A stretch of DNA of 64,000 nt from Undibacterium sp. YM2 (lineage in GTDB: Bacteria; Pseudomonadota; Gammaproteobacteria; Burkholderiales; Burkholderiaceae_D). Shown in pieces: positions 1-8,960 of this stretch. A model generated the notes under the pieces. The model was not told where the DNA came from, did not search any database, and saw nothing but the letters and a program-made list of their open reading frames with translations. Numbering within the stretch: the first letter of the stretch is position 1; every line of letters starts with the position of its first letter. The DNA lies in contig NZ_AP018441.1 in NCBI RefSeq assembly GCF_009937975.1, forward strand, positions 3,286,001 through 3,350,000, written 5' to 3'. The position numbers and the translations under genes were made by a program.

Positions 1-2497
1 GCCAGAATCTTGAGCGCACCAAAACCACTGAGGCCTGGCAGATTAATGTCCATCAAGATCACATCCGGCTTGCAAATCTGTGCCGTACTGATACCAAGAT
101 GGGCATCAACGGCCGTCAAAAGTTTCAGATCGCTGCGACGCGCAATCAATTGTTCGACCAGAGCAAGATTGGCAGGATTATCTTCGACATAAAGCAAGCT
201 ACGCTGTGAAGAAGCATGAACCACTTTTTGCCCTAAGCCCGTTCCAGCCACAAATTCGTCCACACTCTCATCATGCAAAGCAGGAGCTGAAGCCAGGGCC
301 AGCTCTATCCAGAACACACTACCAATACCAACATTACTTTCTACACCAATCGATCCACCCATAAGCTCAACCAGTTGTTTGGTCACCACCAGGCCGATAC
401 CTGTTCCCTCTTCATTTCCAGCGTCCTGCCCAAGGCGATTAAAGGGTTGAAACAGCTGTGCCATCTGCTCAGGCGACAAACCCTTTCCGGCATCCCTGAC
501 ACTGATGCGCATCCGGTTATCACCATGCATGGCATATTCAACTGTGACCGTACCCTCGTGCTGGTTATATTTAATCGCGTTTGACAGCAAATTCACCATG
601 ACTTGCTTGAGCCTGGTACGGTCTGCAAATACATACAGCGGCACCTCAATAACTGGGAAAATCATGGTGATACCACGTGTTTGTGCTTGCGGCTCTATCA
701 TGGCCTGACAATCCAGCAACACATCAGCAAGCAAGATAGACTCTTTTGAAATGCTGACCTTGCCTGACTCTATCATCGCCAGATCCAGGATTTCATTAAT
801 CAGCCTCAACAGATACCAGCCTGCCTGCAATATCTGGTCTATCGATAACTTCTGGTTGTCAGAGGGTGGCGGATTGTCCGATGCCATCAATTGCGCAAAG
901 CCGAGCACTGCATTCAGCGGGGTGCGCAATTCATGGCTCATGCTGGATAAAAACTCTGATTTGGCCAGATTCGCTTTTTCAGCAACTGCCTTGGCTAATT
1001 CAAGTTCTATATTGCTATTCTGTAGTCTTTGCTCAAATAATTTATATTCGGTGACATCCCTTGCAGACGCAAAAACGCCCTGTAGTCGACGCTCACGGTC
1101 ATAGATGGTACTGGCATTGTAAGATATCCCGGTTTCCTTGCCGTCCTTCGCAACCGCTGTCAATTCGCAATTTGCGACCTTGCCAGTTTGCAGCGCGCGC
1201 TTCATTGCCAGCTCTGCAGCGGCCGGCTCGGTGAAATAATTCTTGAATGGCGCACCAATCAATTCATCGCGCGTACACCCGGTAATCGCTTCCATCTGAT
1301 GATTGACGTCACTGATGACACCATTCAAGTCTGTGGTAATCAGGGCATCAATATTGGCTTCAATTAAAGAGCGCGTATAAAATTGCTGATCACGCAAGCG
1401 CTGATCCAGCAATGCCTGTTCTGCTTCCACTTGCTTGCGGGCGGTGTTGTCCGTACCTATCAACAGACTGCCGATGACCACGCCCTGCGCATCACGTAGT
1501 GCCGTGACAGAAACGATAGCCTGCAGACGGCTGCCATCACGACAGATATAGGTCAGCTCATGAATGTCTTCAAGACTGCGCATGGCCTTGAAGATCAAGG
1601 CATCAAAACCTAAAGCAACCGGTGTATTGAATTCTGCACTGAGCGCGCCGCCCTGGCAGCCAGCTCATCAGCATCAGAAATATCGGCAGGACTGATCAGG
1701 TTGACGACATCCGCAGCGTCATAGCCCAGCATGTGCTCGGCACCGACATTAAAAATCTGGATAAGACCTTGAGCATCCGTCGCAATGATGGAAAAGTTCG
1801 GGCTATTAAAGATGGCGTCCTGCAATGCCCCCATCTTGAGTAACACTTCGCGTACCTTGAGTGAGGTTTGCTCACCTTCCAGACGCCCCAGTGTGGCACG
1901 ACGAATCTGCAAAGCCCAGAGCAATAAAAACACCAGCAAGAAACCAACGCTACCTACCACCAGTTTGATGCGAAATGCGGCTTTTAATTTTCGCTCATCG
2001 AGCAAGACCTGCTCATCGACAACCGCTTCAGTCAAAATATTCTGGATTTTGGAAGATGCCAGCAAACCCGTATGAAACAAAGCCCTGGCAGCGGCAAAGC
2101 CATGCGCGTCAAATTGTTTTTGGCTTTCTTGCATGATCGTCACTCGCTCAGCTACAGCCTCTTGTAACTGCTGTATGCGAGCCTGTTGCTGAACATTGTC
2201 GAGTGTCAGCCCTCGCAAATGCTGGATGACTAACGCAATGTCATCAAATCGACTATTGCGCTGCTTGATGAAAGCATCTTCTTTTGTCAGGAAATAGGCT
2301 TTTTGCCCATTCTCCGCCTCTGATAGTTTGGCACTCAGTTCACTGAGATCATCGATTACCTTGCGGGTATGGTCTATGGATTTGACCGCATCAAAAGGGA
2401 CAGCAATATTCCAGGCTATGCCCCCTATCATCAGCAAGGCCAGCAAGGTGATACCAAAGCCGATCAGGGTCAGACGCTCTACCGAGATTGCCTTCAT
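1..2497 (-). pseudogene. Hybrid sensor histidine kinase, frame-broken and cut by the window edge
   Basis: Membrane-bound hybrid histidine kinase. Read from 2497, it starts with a transmembrane segment (about residues 8-30), a CHASE3-like periplasmic helical domain and a second transmembrane segment (about 180-200), followed by a PAS domain. The first frame stops at 1610. The next frame is open without a stop from about 1650 to position 1 and encodes the PAC part, a second PAS domain, a HisKA box (SHELRTPLNA, phospho-acceptor His at about 933-935), a HATPase domain (DAGKGLS, GTGIGL) and the start of a receiver domain (LLYVEDNPAN, VILMDINLPG). Joining the frames needs one added base in the G/C-rich stretch 1641-1655. 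The break may be real or a sequencing error. The receiver end lies left of the window. It sits directly downstream of three Crp-like regulators on the same strand. Signal unknown. Confidence 0.85.
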
Positions 2498-2566
2498 ATA
2501 TTTTCATTCACAGCAATCCTTCAGCAAATTGGAAATTCCGGCCAGTATTCAGAGACCTGCCCTGCT

Positions 2567-3393
2567 CTATATGCCGCCCTGTATATTGCTGCGTGCGTTG
2601 TTCTGCGCATAGCCGGTTTTTCTGACAATGGGGGCAGATGGAACAGGTATGGCTTTTCCCTGACGTTGCAAGACATCTGACAGCAGGCGGGCAAATTCTT
2701 TTTTTACCACGCCATAACACTCACATACATGCTCTTCCAGTCCCACGCGGTTGATGACATGAATATGTCCCCGCCGGTAACTGATAAAACCGTAATTCTG
2801 CAACCTGCCCGCAGCTTCAGTCACCCCTTCGCGCCGCACGCCCAGCATATTAGCAATCAACTCCTGGGTAATCGTCAGGTCATTGCCTGACATGCGGTCC
2901 AGCGTCAGCAAGAGCCAGCGGCATAGTTGCTGCTCGACGGAGTGATGGCGGTTGCATACTGCAGTTTGCGACATTTGCGTGATCAGGGCCTGGGTATAAC
3001 GCAGTAATAAGCGTAATACCGGGCCAGCACGGTTAAACTCTTCCAGCAAGATATGCGCTTTAAGGCGATATCCATGTCCGCCAGTTTGTACAATCGCACG
3101 ACTGGGCGTGGTGTCGCCCCCATAAACAGTGAAATTCCGACCAACCCCTCGTTACCGACACCGGCTATTTCCGAGGAGCCTCCGTTTTCCAGCAAATAAT
3201 GTAGGGAAATAATTGCAGTTACCGGAAAATATACATATTGCAGCTTACCACCTGATTCGTACAAGACATCGCCGAGCAACATGGGCACCAACTCAAGATA
3301 CGGAGCCAGGCGATCAAATTCGGTATCGAGTAATGCTGCCAGCAAATGATTTTGATTCGGGTCTATAGGACTGTCCATATCGAATTCCTGCAT
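2567..3393 (-). pseudogene. Crp/Fnr-type transcriptional regulator, copy 1, frame-broken
   Basis: Cyclic-nucleotide-binding-like regulator with a C-terminal Crp-type helix-turn-helix, in two frames. The N-terminal half (2983-3393) carries the effector barrel (YVYFPVTAIISL, GNEGLVGISLFMG). The C-terminal half (2567-3049) carries the dimer helix and HTH (TQELIANMLGVRREGVTEAAG). The frames separate right after ISLFMG, at a run of five C on the plus strand (3117-3121). With one extra base the protein continues GGDTTPSRAIVQ... and matches the intact paralog at 3719-4528 throughout, giving about 275 residues. It ends 69 bases before the kinase gene. Either an assembly error, a slipped tract or a decayed gene. 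Effector and targets unknown. Confidence 0.8.
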
Positions 3394-3718
3394 AAATTTA
3401 TAAGGGAGCCCGAGGCACGCAAACGAGCCAACAAAATCTGCTCAGCATACTCAGCAACCCGACTCTATGGCCCTTAGGCGCATAGTGTCTGTTCGATATC
3501 ACACATATAGAAATAATAATGCAAAGAAAACTCAGTGGCTCTCAGCAACTTAGCTTATTTCACTTGCTTAAACGAGCGCCATTCCTGCCAAATAATGGAA
3601 GCTACACTATGACAGTTTCACAAAAATAGTTACGTGCGCTAGCGTACATACAGCGGGAAATCTGCTTTTCATCCGGAAGACTTGGCTGAAAATACTTTTT
3701 TAAAAAATACTGTTATGT
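3394..3718. other. Intergenic region between regulator copies 1 and 2
   Basis: 325 bases between two tandem minus-strand regulator genes. It is AT-rich with no credible reading frame. It probably holds the promoter of copy 1. I see no clear terminator or well-formed operator. Confidence 0.5.
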
Positions 3719-4528
3719 TCAATTGTCTTTTCTATCCGATCCTACTTGCCAAGACGCAGGACGAATCACCGCAGCACGACGGTCTGACTCACCCAAGACA
3801 TGCAAAGGATCACCGCGAGGAATATCAGCAAGTAGGCGATCGAATTCCAGCTTGACAACGGCGTAACATTCACAGACCACCTTCTCCAGACCGGGGCGAT
3901 CTACTACATCAATACGCCCGCGGCTATACTGTATCAAACCCAGTCTTTGTATATTGCCCGCAGCAGCAGTTACCCCCTCACGCCTGACACCCAGCATATT
4001 GGCTATCAATTCCTGCGTCATGGAAACAGAATCATAGGGCAAGCGGTCGAGACTCAATAGCAGCCAACGGCAAAGTTGCTGCTCTATGGAATGATGGCGA
4101 TTGCATACAGCGGTTTGCGTCATTTGTGTGATCAACGCCTGAGTATAGCGCAGCAAGAGCCGCAAAAACGGTCCGGCGCGGTTAAATTCGTCCTTCAGAT
4201 ACTGCGCCTTGAGGCGATAGCCATAGCCTGCACATTGCACCACTGCACGGCTGGGTGTGGTTTCACCGCCCATAAAGAGAGAAATGCCAAGTATGCCCTC
4301 ATTACCAACTATGGCTATTTCAGCAGAAGCACCGCTCTCAAGCACATACAGCAGCGACACGATGGACGTGGTCGGAAAATAGACGTAATTCAGGGTACCA
4401 CCAGCTTCATACAAGGCCTGTCCCAGCGGCATTTCCACCAATTCCAAATGCAGGGACAGGCGATCAAACTCTGCTTGCGGCAAAGCAGCGAGCAGGTGAT
4501 TTTGCAAAGGATTATGCGGAATGGTCAT
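3719..4528 (-). CDS. Crp/Fnr-type transcriptional regulator, copy 2 (intact)
   Basis: 269-residue regulator and the only unbroken member of the tandem trio. Residues about 10-105 form the cNMP-binding-like barrel (LYEAGGTLNYVYFPTTSIVSL, VGNEGILGISLFMGG). About 105-150 is the dimerisation helix (FNRAGPFLRLLLRYTQALI). About 150-215 is the Crp-type winged helix (RWLLLSLDRL, MTQELIANMLGVRREGVTAAAG, YSRGRIDVVDRPGLE). No cysteine cluster of the FNR iron-sulfur type is visible in the N-terminus, so oxygen sensing through a cluster is unlikely. The C-terminal 25 residues after the HTH are not conserved in the neighbours. Likely a DNA-binding activator or repressor of unknown signal. The triplication suggests local duplication. 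Confidence 0.85.
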   Translation of the reverse strand: MTIPHNPLQNHLLAALPQAEFDRLSLHLELVEMPLGQALYEAGGTLNYVYFPTTSIVSLLYVLESGASAEIAIVGNEGILGISLFMGGETTPSRAVVQCAGYGYRLKAQYLKDEFNRAGPFLRLLLRYTQALITQMTQTAVCNRHHSIEQQLCRWLLLSLDRLPYDSVSMTQELIANMLGVRREGVTAAAGNIQRLGLIQYSRGRIDVVDRPGLEKVVCECYAVVKLEFDRLLADIPRGDPLHVLGESDRRAAVIRPASWQVGSDRKDN

Positions 4529-4750
4529 GGGCAGGGCTCTGAGCAGCCAACTCAGTTGCGAGTGGCATGGATTGTATAGACTGGATTATCTATCTACAGA
4601 GTAGCAGGTATGAGGCTGGCGTATGTGCGCCATCGCGCATATAAGTTCGATTTATGTCAACTTATTGAAAAAATCGGCAAGAGTCTTGCTATTACGCAGG
4701 ATATATCAACCTTGGGCAAGCCGTTTGTCGCACGGCAGACTAAAACGAGT

Positions 4751-5472
4751 TCATTGTTGAAAAGGAATGGAAGTTAATAGTCGTGTAAATTCATTTTGTA
4801 TGACGAAATAACATTCGCAAACCACTTTTTCCAGCCCCGCTCTGTCGATTACAACAATAGCGCCACGGCTATAACAAATCAGACCGGCGCGCTGCAAATT
4901 ACCTGCCGCCTCAGTGACACGTTCACGACGCACTCCCAGAGCATTGGCAATTCTCTGCTGGGTAATATTCACCGACTCTGAAGATAGCCTGTCCAGGCTC
5001 AGCAGCAGCCAGCGACATAGTTGCTGCTCTACTGTATGATGCAAATTGCAAATGGCCGTCTGCGTCATTTGCGTGATGAGTGCCTGCGTATAGCGCAACA
5101 AGACCCGCAACAAAGGACCCGCGCGGTCAAATTCCTGCTTTAGCAACTGCCCCTTGAGCCTATAGGCAAAACCAGCGCTTTGTACAACTGCACGGTTAGG
5201 CGTCGTGTCCCCCCCATAAACAGGGATATGCCAACTACACCTTCATGGCCAACGGCAGCAATCTCGGCAGACACGCCATCTTCCAATACATAGAGCAATG
5301 AAACGATGGCTGACGTAGGGAAATAGACGAACTGCTGACGCACTCCTGCCTCATACAAAACATCACCAACAGCCATGGAAATCAGTTCAAGCCCACCCGA
5401 TAGTGACGCAAACTCCGCTACTGGCAGGGCAGCGAGCAGATGATTATGCATAGGACTGGGGGAAGTGTGCAT
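4751..5472 (-). pseudogene. Crp/Fnr-type transcriptional regulator, copy 3, frame-broken
   Basis: Third tandem paralog. The N-terminal frame (upstream from about 5140) has the effector barrel (QFVYFPTSAIVSLLYVLEDG, GHEGVVGISLFMGG) and then leaves the family sequence. The C-terminal frame (4751-5146) has the dimer helix and the HTH (TQQRIANALGVRRERVTEAAG). The break is at a run of seven C on the plus strand (about 5209-5215), the position homologous to the break in copy 1. One extra base restores GGDTTPNRAVVQSAGFAYRLK and a 240-residue protein. I chose the start at 5472 because it fits the paralogs; the open frame extends to 5586 without family similarity. The tract could be a slippage site or an assembly error. 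Confidence 0.78.
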
Positions 5473-5803
5473 TAACGTTTTTGGCCTCAAAATTCCACCA
5501 GAGATTTTGTCACACAGACAAAGCCGGGTAGCGGAGCGCAAGCCTATCACGCCATGCAAAAATTTTATGCGCGCTTGCGCACACATATCACCTGGAATAA
5601 GTGATTTATCGAAATATTATCTGAATCACCGCAAGAAACAGGTAATTCATCAAGAAAACCTAGATCATTTTTAGTTCAACTGAAGAGCAAAAGCGGTCAT
5701 AGAACTGGCGCTCAAGCCTCACGGGATCTGTTCAATTTTCTTGAAATAGTATGGAATGACAACCCAATAAAGCGACGTCATCTGGATAAGAAACTGAGAA
5801 AGC

Positions 5804-5832
5804 AAAAAGCCCGGTAATTAACCGGGCTTTTT
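5804..5832 (-). terminator. Rho-independent terminator after tRNA-His
   Basis: Perfect GC-rich stem (AAGCCCGGT / ACCGGGCTT) around a short AATTA-type loop, with A and T runs on its two sides, so it can act in both directions. It lies 33 bases downstream of the tRNA-His 3' end on the minus strand. Confidence 0.8.
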
Positions 5833-5864
5833 GAAGCTAAGCAATTGATTTTCTTAGCGAATTC

Positions 5865-5940
5865 TGGGGTGACCGATGGGGTTCGAACCCACGACAACAG
5901 GAATCACAATCCTGGACTCTACCAACTGAGCTACGGCCAC
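5865..5940 (-). tRNA. tRNA-His (GTG)
   Basis: Complete cloverleaf on the minus strand: acceptor stem GTGGCCG/CGGTCAC, D arm with AGCTCAGTTGGTAGAG, anticodon arm CCAGGATTGTGATTCCTG with anticodon GTG, T arm GTGGGTTCGAACCCCAT, and an encoded CCA end. The base 5' of the acceptor stem (5941) can supply the extra G at position -1 that pairs with C73, typical of tRNA-His. A degraded relative lies about 2.1 kb away at 7986-8048. Confidence 0.95.
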
Positions 5941-6107
5941 CACTGTATCGAGCACAAATATTGCAGTGCAAGAGAGCTACGCATTATACGAGGAATTTGG
6001 CTTGCTGGCAATAGCATTCTTGGTAATCAGGCCCATTACCACTCAAGCCATCAACTTCATAAGCCCTCTCGACACCACGTTACGACCTGCTGAACACGAT
6101 GGATTGA

Positions 6108-6641
6108 TCAGAATTTGCCACCACTACCAGCGCCCTCACGCTGGCGCCCCATACCGCCTTTGCGCTGTGGCGCCTCGCCGCTATCCGGGCGCTTGGCTTT
6201 GGGCACATCTGCGGTGGTACGCAAGGATGCATTGATGAACAATTGCAGGGCCTGACGTTGCTTGTCATCCAGGGCATCATTGAGCGTCAGTACCAGTTCA
6301 CGCAACTGCTTGTTTTCTTGCAAGCTAGTTTGCTCTTCCTGCTCTATCTGCGGGTTCAGCTCACGCAATTCGATATTGTTTTGCTCCAGACGCAATTCCA
6401 GCTCAGATTGCAGGCGGTTCCGGCGGACATCGCGCTGATGCTGCATAGATGTCAACTTGCTTTCCGTCTGCTGCCATAGCAATTGCTGGTTGGCATTCAG
6501 GTTCAATTCCTTCTTCAATTCCCCCGCTTTGGCGAGCAAACTGTCCAGGCGCACTTCCATGACTGGCGTTGCATGTGCGAGGGATGCAAACAGGGTAAAA
6601 CAAGCGTATAAAGCTATCTTGCGTAAGTTGATAGTGTGCAT
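6108..6641 (-). CDS. Spy/CpxP-like periplasmic protein
   Basis: 177-residue exported protein of unknown exact function. A signal peptide (LRKIALYACFTLFASLAHA) is followed by an almost wholly helical, Gln/Glu/Leu-rich region (about residues 30-140) and a basic Gly/Arg/Lys-rich tail ending GAGSGGKF. The two helical hairpins, with NLNANQQLLWQ and LNDALDDKQRQALQLF resembling LTxxQ-type motifs, suggest the Spy/CpxP-like periplasmic chaperone or metal-resistance family. Start taken at 6641 because AGGAATGA precedes it and the signal peptide begins there. The longer frame to 6683 runs through a terminator hairpin. Function by fold impression only. Confidence 0.65.
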   Translation of the reverse strand: MHTINLRKIALYACFTLFASLAHATPVMEVRLDSLLAKAGELKKELNLNANQQLLWQQTESKLTSMQHQRDVRRNRLQSELELRLEQNNIELRELNPQIEQEEQTSLQENKQLRELVLTLNDALDDKQRQALQLFINASLRTTADVPKAKRPDSGEAPQRKGGMGRQREGAGSGGKF

Positions 6642-6670
6642 ATCATTCCTGCCAATAAAAGTAGCGGGCA

Positions 6671-6702
6671 TAAAAAAGCCCACGCATAAGAATGCGTAGG
6701 CG
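6671..6702 (-). terminator. Terminator between dusA and the Spy-like gene
   Basis: On the minus strand GCCTACGCAT-TCTT-ATGCGTGGGC forms a stem followed at once by six T. It lies 170 bases after the dusA stop and before the next gene, so it probably ends dusA transcripts. Confidence 0.75.
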
Positions 6703-6877
6703 AAATCTCACTGAGGTAGTGAGTTGAAGGAGCGTGCAATGAAACATAATCAATATATTCCGACAAGAACCCAACTCCATCATGTATTACAAATTCTTAC
6801 GAATACTCGGGTTTCATTTACAAATTAGCTCATGTATCAGACTTGAATTTGGCACGCTCAAACATATTCAACCATGA

Positions 6878-7939
6878 TCACGCAGCAGAGGCTTGCACTT
6901 CTTGCCCGCGGTCGAAGGTAGTCACACTTTTCATGGCTAACGCAGCCTCCAGCAGCAATTCTGGCTGACCAGATGCAAGTCTTTTACTGTCTGACAGTAT
7001 CTGGCGGAAAACACGCGCACCGACCAGGCCCATCATCAGTCCCAGCATGTGACGGATCACCGTATTCAGGCGCAGACCTTTGCCACCATTGCCATACAAT
7101 TCCAGTTGTTGATAGATGTAGGGAATCATGTGCTGCAGAATTTCTTCCCTGCTTTTCACAGGCGTAGTATCGCCATAATAGCGCTCGTCAAAACTCGCCA
7201 TGAAATAGGGATTGTGATAAGCCTCACGCCCTATCATGACCCCATCTACATGTTGCAGGTGCAAATCCATGTCTTCGAGGGTTTTGATGCCGCCGTTCAA
7301 AATGATTTCCAGATCAGGAAATTCTTTTTTCAGGTGATAGGCATAGTCATATTTGAGCGGCGGGATTTCACGGTTTTCTTTTGGGGACAAACCTTTGAGA
7401 ATCGCATTGCGCGCATGAACAATAAAGGTCTTGCAGCCGGCATCAGCAACGGTGCCAACAAAATCACGCATGAATTCATAAGAATCGACTTCATTGATGC
7501 CGATGCGGTGCTTGACTGTGACGTCGATAGAGACCACGTCTTTCATCGCCTTGACGCTGTCAGCAACCAATTGCGGCTCTGCCATCAGGCATGCACCAAA
7601 TGCACCTTTTTGCACGCGCTCAGACGGACAACCGCAATTCAGATTAATTTCATCATAACCCCACTGCTCACCGAGTTTGGCAGAATGCGCGAGATCAGCC
7701 AGCTCGCTACCACCCAGTTGCAGGGCAACCGGATGCTCGCCAGGATTAAACTCAAGATGACGTTGCACATCACCATGCAACAGTGATCCCGTGGTCACCA
7801 TCTCGGTATATAACCAGGTATTGCGGGTGATATGGCGGTGAAACTGGCGGCAGTGCCTGTCAGTCCAATCCAGCATGGGTGCCACGGATACGCGGCGTGA
7901 GGGTAGTGCTTTTGTATTCACAATAAAACAAGACAGCAA
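6878..7939 (-). CDS. dusA: tRNA-dihydrouridine(20/20a) synthase DusA
   Basis: FMN-dependent enzyme that reduces uridine to dihydrouridine in the tRNA D loop using NADPH. About 353 residues, the usual DusA length. Features: the N-terminal barrel start SVAPMLDWTDRHCR, substrate loop YTEMVTTGSLLHGD, catalytic cysteine region NLNCGCPSERVQKGAFGACLM, TVKHRIGI, the FMN phosphate-binding stretch LEIILNGGI and DGVMIGREAYHNPY, and the short helical C-terminal domain. The open frame begins with TTG at 7939; a GTG six codons later (7921) is equally possible and neither has a strong ribosome site. It lies between the tRNA-His gene and the decayed tRNA-His copy. Confidence 0.95.
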   Translation of the reverse strand: MLSCFIVNTKALPSRRVSVAPMLDWTDRHCRQFHRHITRNTWLYTEMVTTGSLLHGDVQRHLEFNPGEHPVALQLGGSELADLAHSAKLGEQWGYDEINLNCGCPSERVQKGAFGACLMAEPQLVADSVKAMKDVVSIDVTVKHRIGINEVDSYEFMRDFVGTVADAGCKTFIVHARNAILKGLSPKENREIPPLKYDYAYHLKKEFPDLEIILNGGIKTLEDMDLHLQHVDGVMIGREAYHNPYFMASFDERYYGDTTPVKSREEILQHMIPYIYQQLELYGNGGKGLRLNTVIRHMLGLMMGLVGARVFRQILSDSKRLASGQPELLLEAALAMKSVTTFDRGQEVQASAA

Positions 7940-7985
7940 TTCACAATACCGTATTGTACCTTGTCATTGGGAAATCGACTTTAAC

Positions 7986-8048
7986 TGGAACTCAAACTCA
8001 CGACAACAGGAATAGCTATCCTGGACTCTACCAATTAGCTCAGCAGCA
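7986..8048 (-). pseudogene. Degenerate tRNA-His copy
   Basis: On the minus strand this segment shares a near-identical D arm, anticodon stem and variable region with the intact tRNA-His at 5865-5940. A 14-base and a 17-base block match exactly, separated by a changed anticodon loop (TAGCTAT instead of TTGTGAT). The acceptor stem does not pair, the T arm is damaged and there is no CCA end, so a working tRNA is unlikely. It looks like an old duplication in the same orientation. Confidence 0.7.
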
Positions 8049-8099
8049 AAGAAATCAGGCTATTATTCAAACTTCTATCAAACTTTCACCAAATTCTTA

Positions 8100-8489
8100 T
8101 CACGCTTTAAGCGCAGGCCTGTGCTGAGTCCCTTCGCCGCGCGTCATGAACAGCATGCGGCTGGGGGCAAAGATTTTTGCTGTATGCCAACGCCCCTTGG
8201 GCACCAGTACAGCCTCCCCTGCCTTCATGTGTATATGCTGAACCGCATCGTCGATCTCTATAAGAAAATCAGCGAGACCAGATAGTAAATAGACGAATTC
8301 GTCTGCCTGTGGATGCATTTCCCAGCTGGGCCAGTCTGAATCGCAACTGAACTCACTGATCAACCAGTGTTTTCCGAAAGCTTCAATATCCGACTCAGGC
8401 AAGCTCCAGAATGCCGGCCCTTCAGTCAAAACGGTGGCCAAGCCATCTGCAGCCAGTGCAACATAAGTTTTCTGGGACTCTATCTTCAT
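8100..8489 (-). CDS. Cupin-domain protein
   Basis: 129-residue single-domain cupin. The conserved beta-barrel motifs are visible: motif 1 around WEMHPQADEFVYLLSG (His and Glu metal ligands) and motif 2 around GEAVLVPKGRWHTAKIF (His ligand), so a bound metal is likely. Start set at 8489 because a strong AAGGAGG lies seven bases upstream; the open frame to 8561 lacks one. Many small cupins of this kind are isomerases, dioxygenases or sugar/ligand-binding proteins. Nothing in the neighbourhood tells which, so no reaction is assigned. Confidence 0.75.
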   Translation of the reverse strand: MKIESQKTYVALAADGLATVLTEGPAFWSLPESDIEAFGKHWLISEFSCDSDWPSWEMHPQADEFVYLLSGLADFLIEIDDAVQHIHMKAGEAVLVPKGRWHTAKIFAPSRMLFMTRGEGTQHRPALKA

Positions 8490-8606
8490 GCTTAGCCTCC
8501 TTAAAGAATATGGTTCTTCCGCAAGAAACAGGCTATCCGCCTTCGAGAGAAGAAAATTCACATTACCAATTAGGCAATACTACATTAATACATTCAATTA
8601 AGCTTA

Positions 8607-8915
8607 TTACAAGAAAAAAAGTATGCAGAGTGCGAGGCAATTAACGATGACAGTCGCAACAAACGCCAACCTGAAAGAAGATTTGATGGTTTTGTGGCGA
8701 AATATTTTTTGCGCCAACATGGCACCCGGCCAGCCGCAAGCAAGGCCACATAATAATAAAGTGCGCTCAGAGATTCTTGAAGCGCTCTTGCGCGCCGCCA
8801 TTTTATCGATGCCATACATGAAGAATGCAATGAGACTCATGACGACATAGAGAACGCCAACGCCAGCCCACAGTATTTTATGAACGTCGTGCAACACAGA
8901 AAATGCTTCTGTCAT
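8607..8915 (-). CDS. DUF1294 family small membrane protein
   Basis: 102-residue inner-membrane protein with three hydrophobic segments (about residues 15-35, 52-66 and 80-102). The DUF1294 signature is present: YGIDKMAARKSASRISE, then GWPGAMLAQKIFRHKTIKSSF. Some family members in other bacteria are fused to a cold-shock domain; this one is only the membrane part. Function unknown. It is followed on the same strand by the cupin gene about 120 bases away, with no sign that they share a role. Confidence 0.85.
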   Translation of the reverse strand: MTEAFSVLHDVHKILWAGVGVLYVVMSLIAFFMYGIDKMAARKSASRISERTLLLCGLACGWPGAMLAQKIFRHKTIKSSFRLAFVATVIVNCLALCILFFL

Positions 8916-8960
8916 TTGTTTGAAAAAACGCGCCAGGCAAGGAAAATGGAAGATGCCGGA

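Noticed and set aside
5865..8048. Mobile island bounded by tRNA-His direct repeats
   Set aside because: The enclosed genes are dusA and a periplasmic protein, with no integrase. The shared part is the D and anticodon arms, not the tRNA 3' end expected for an att duplication.
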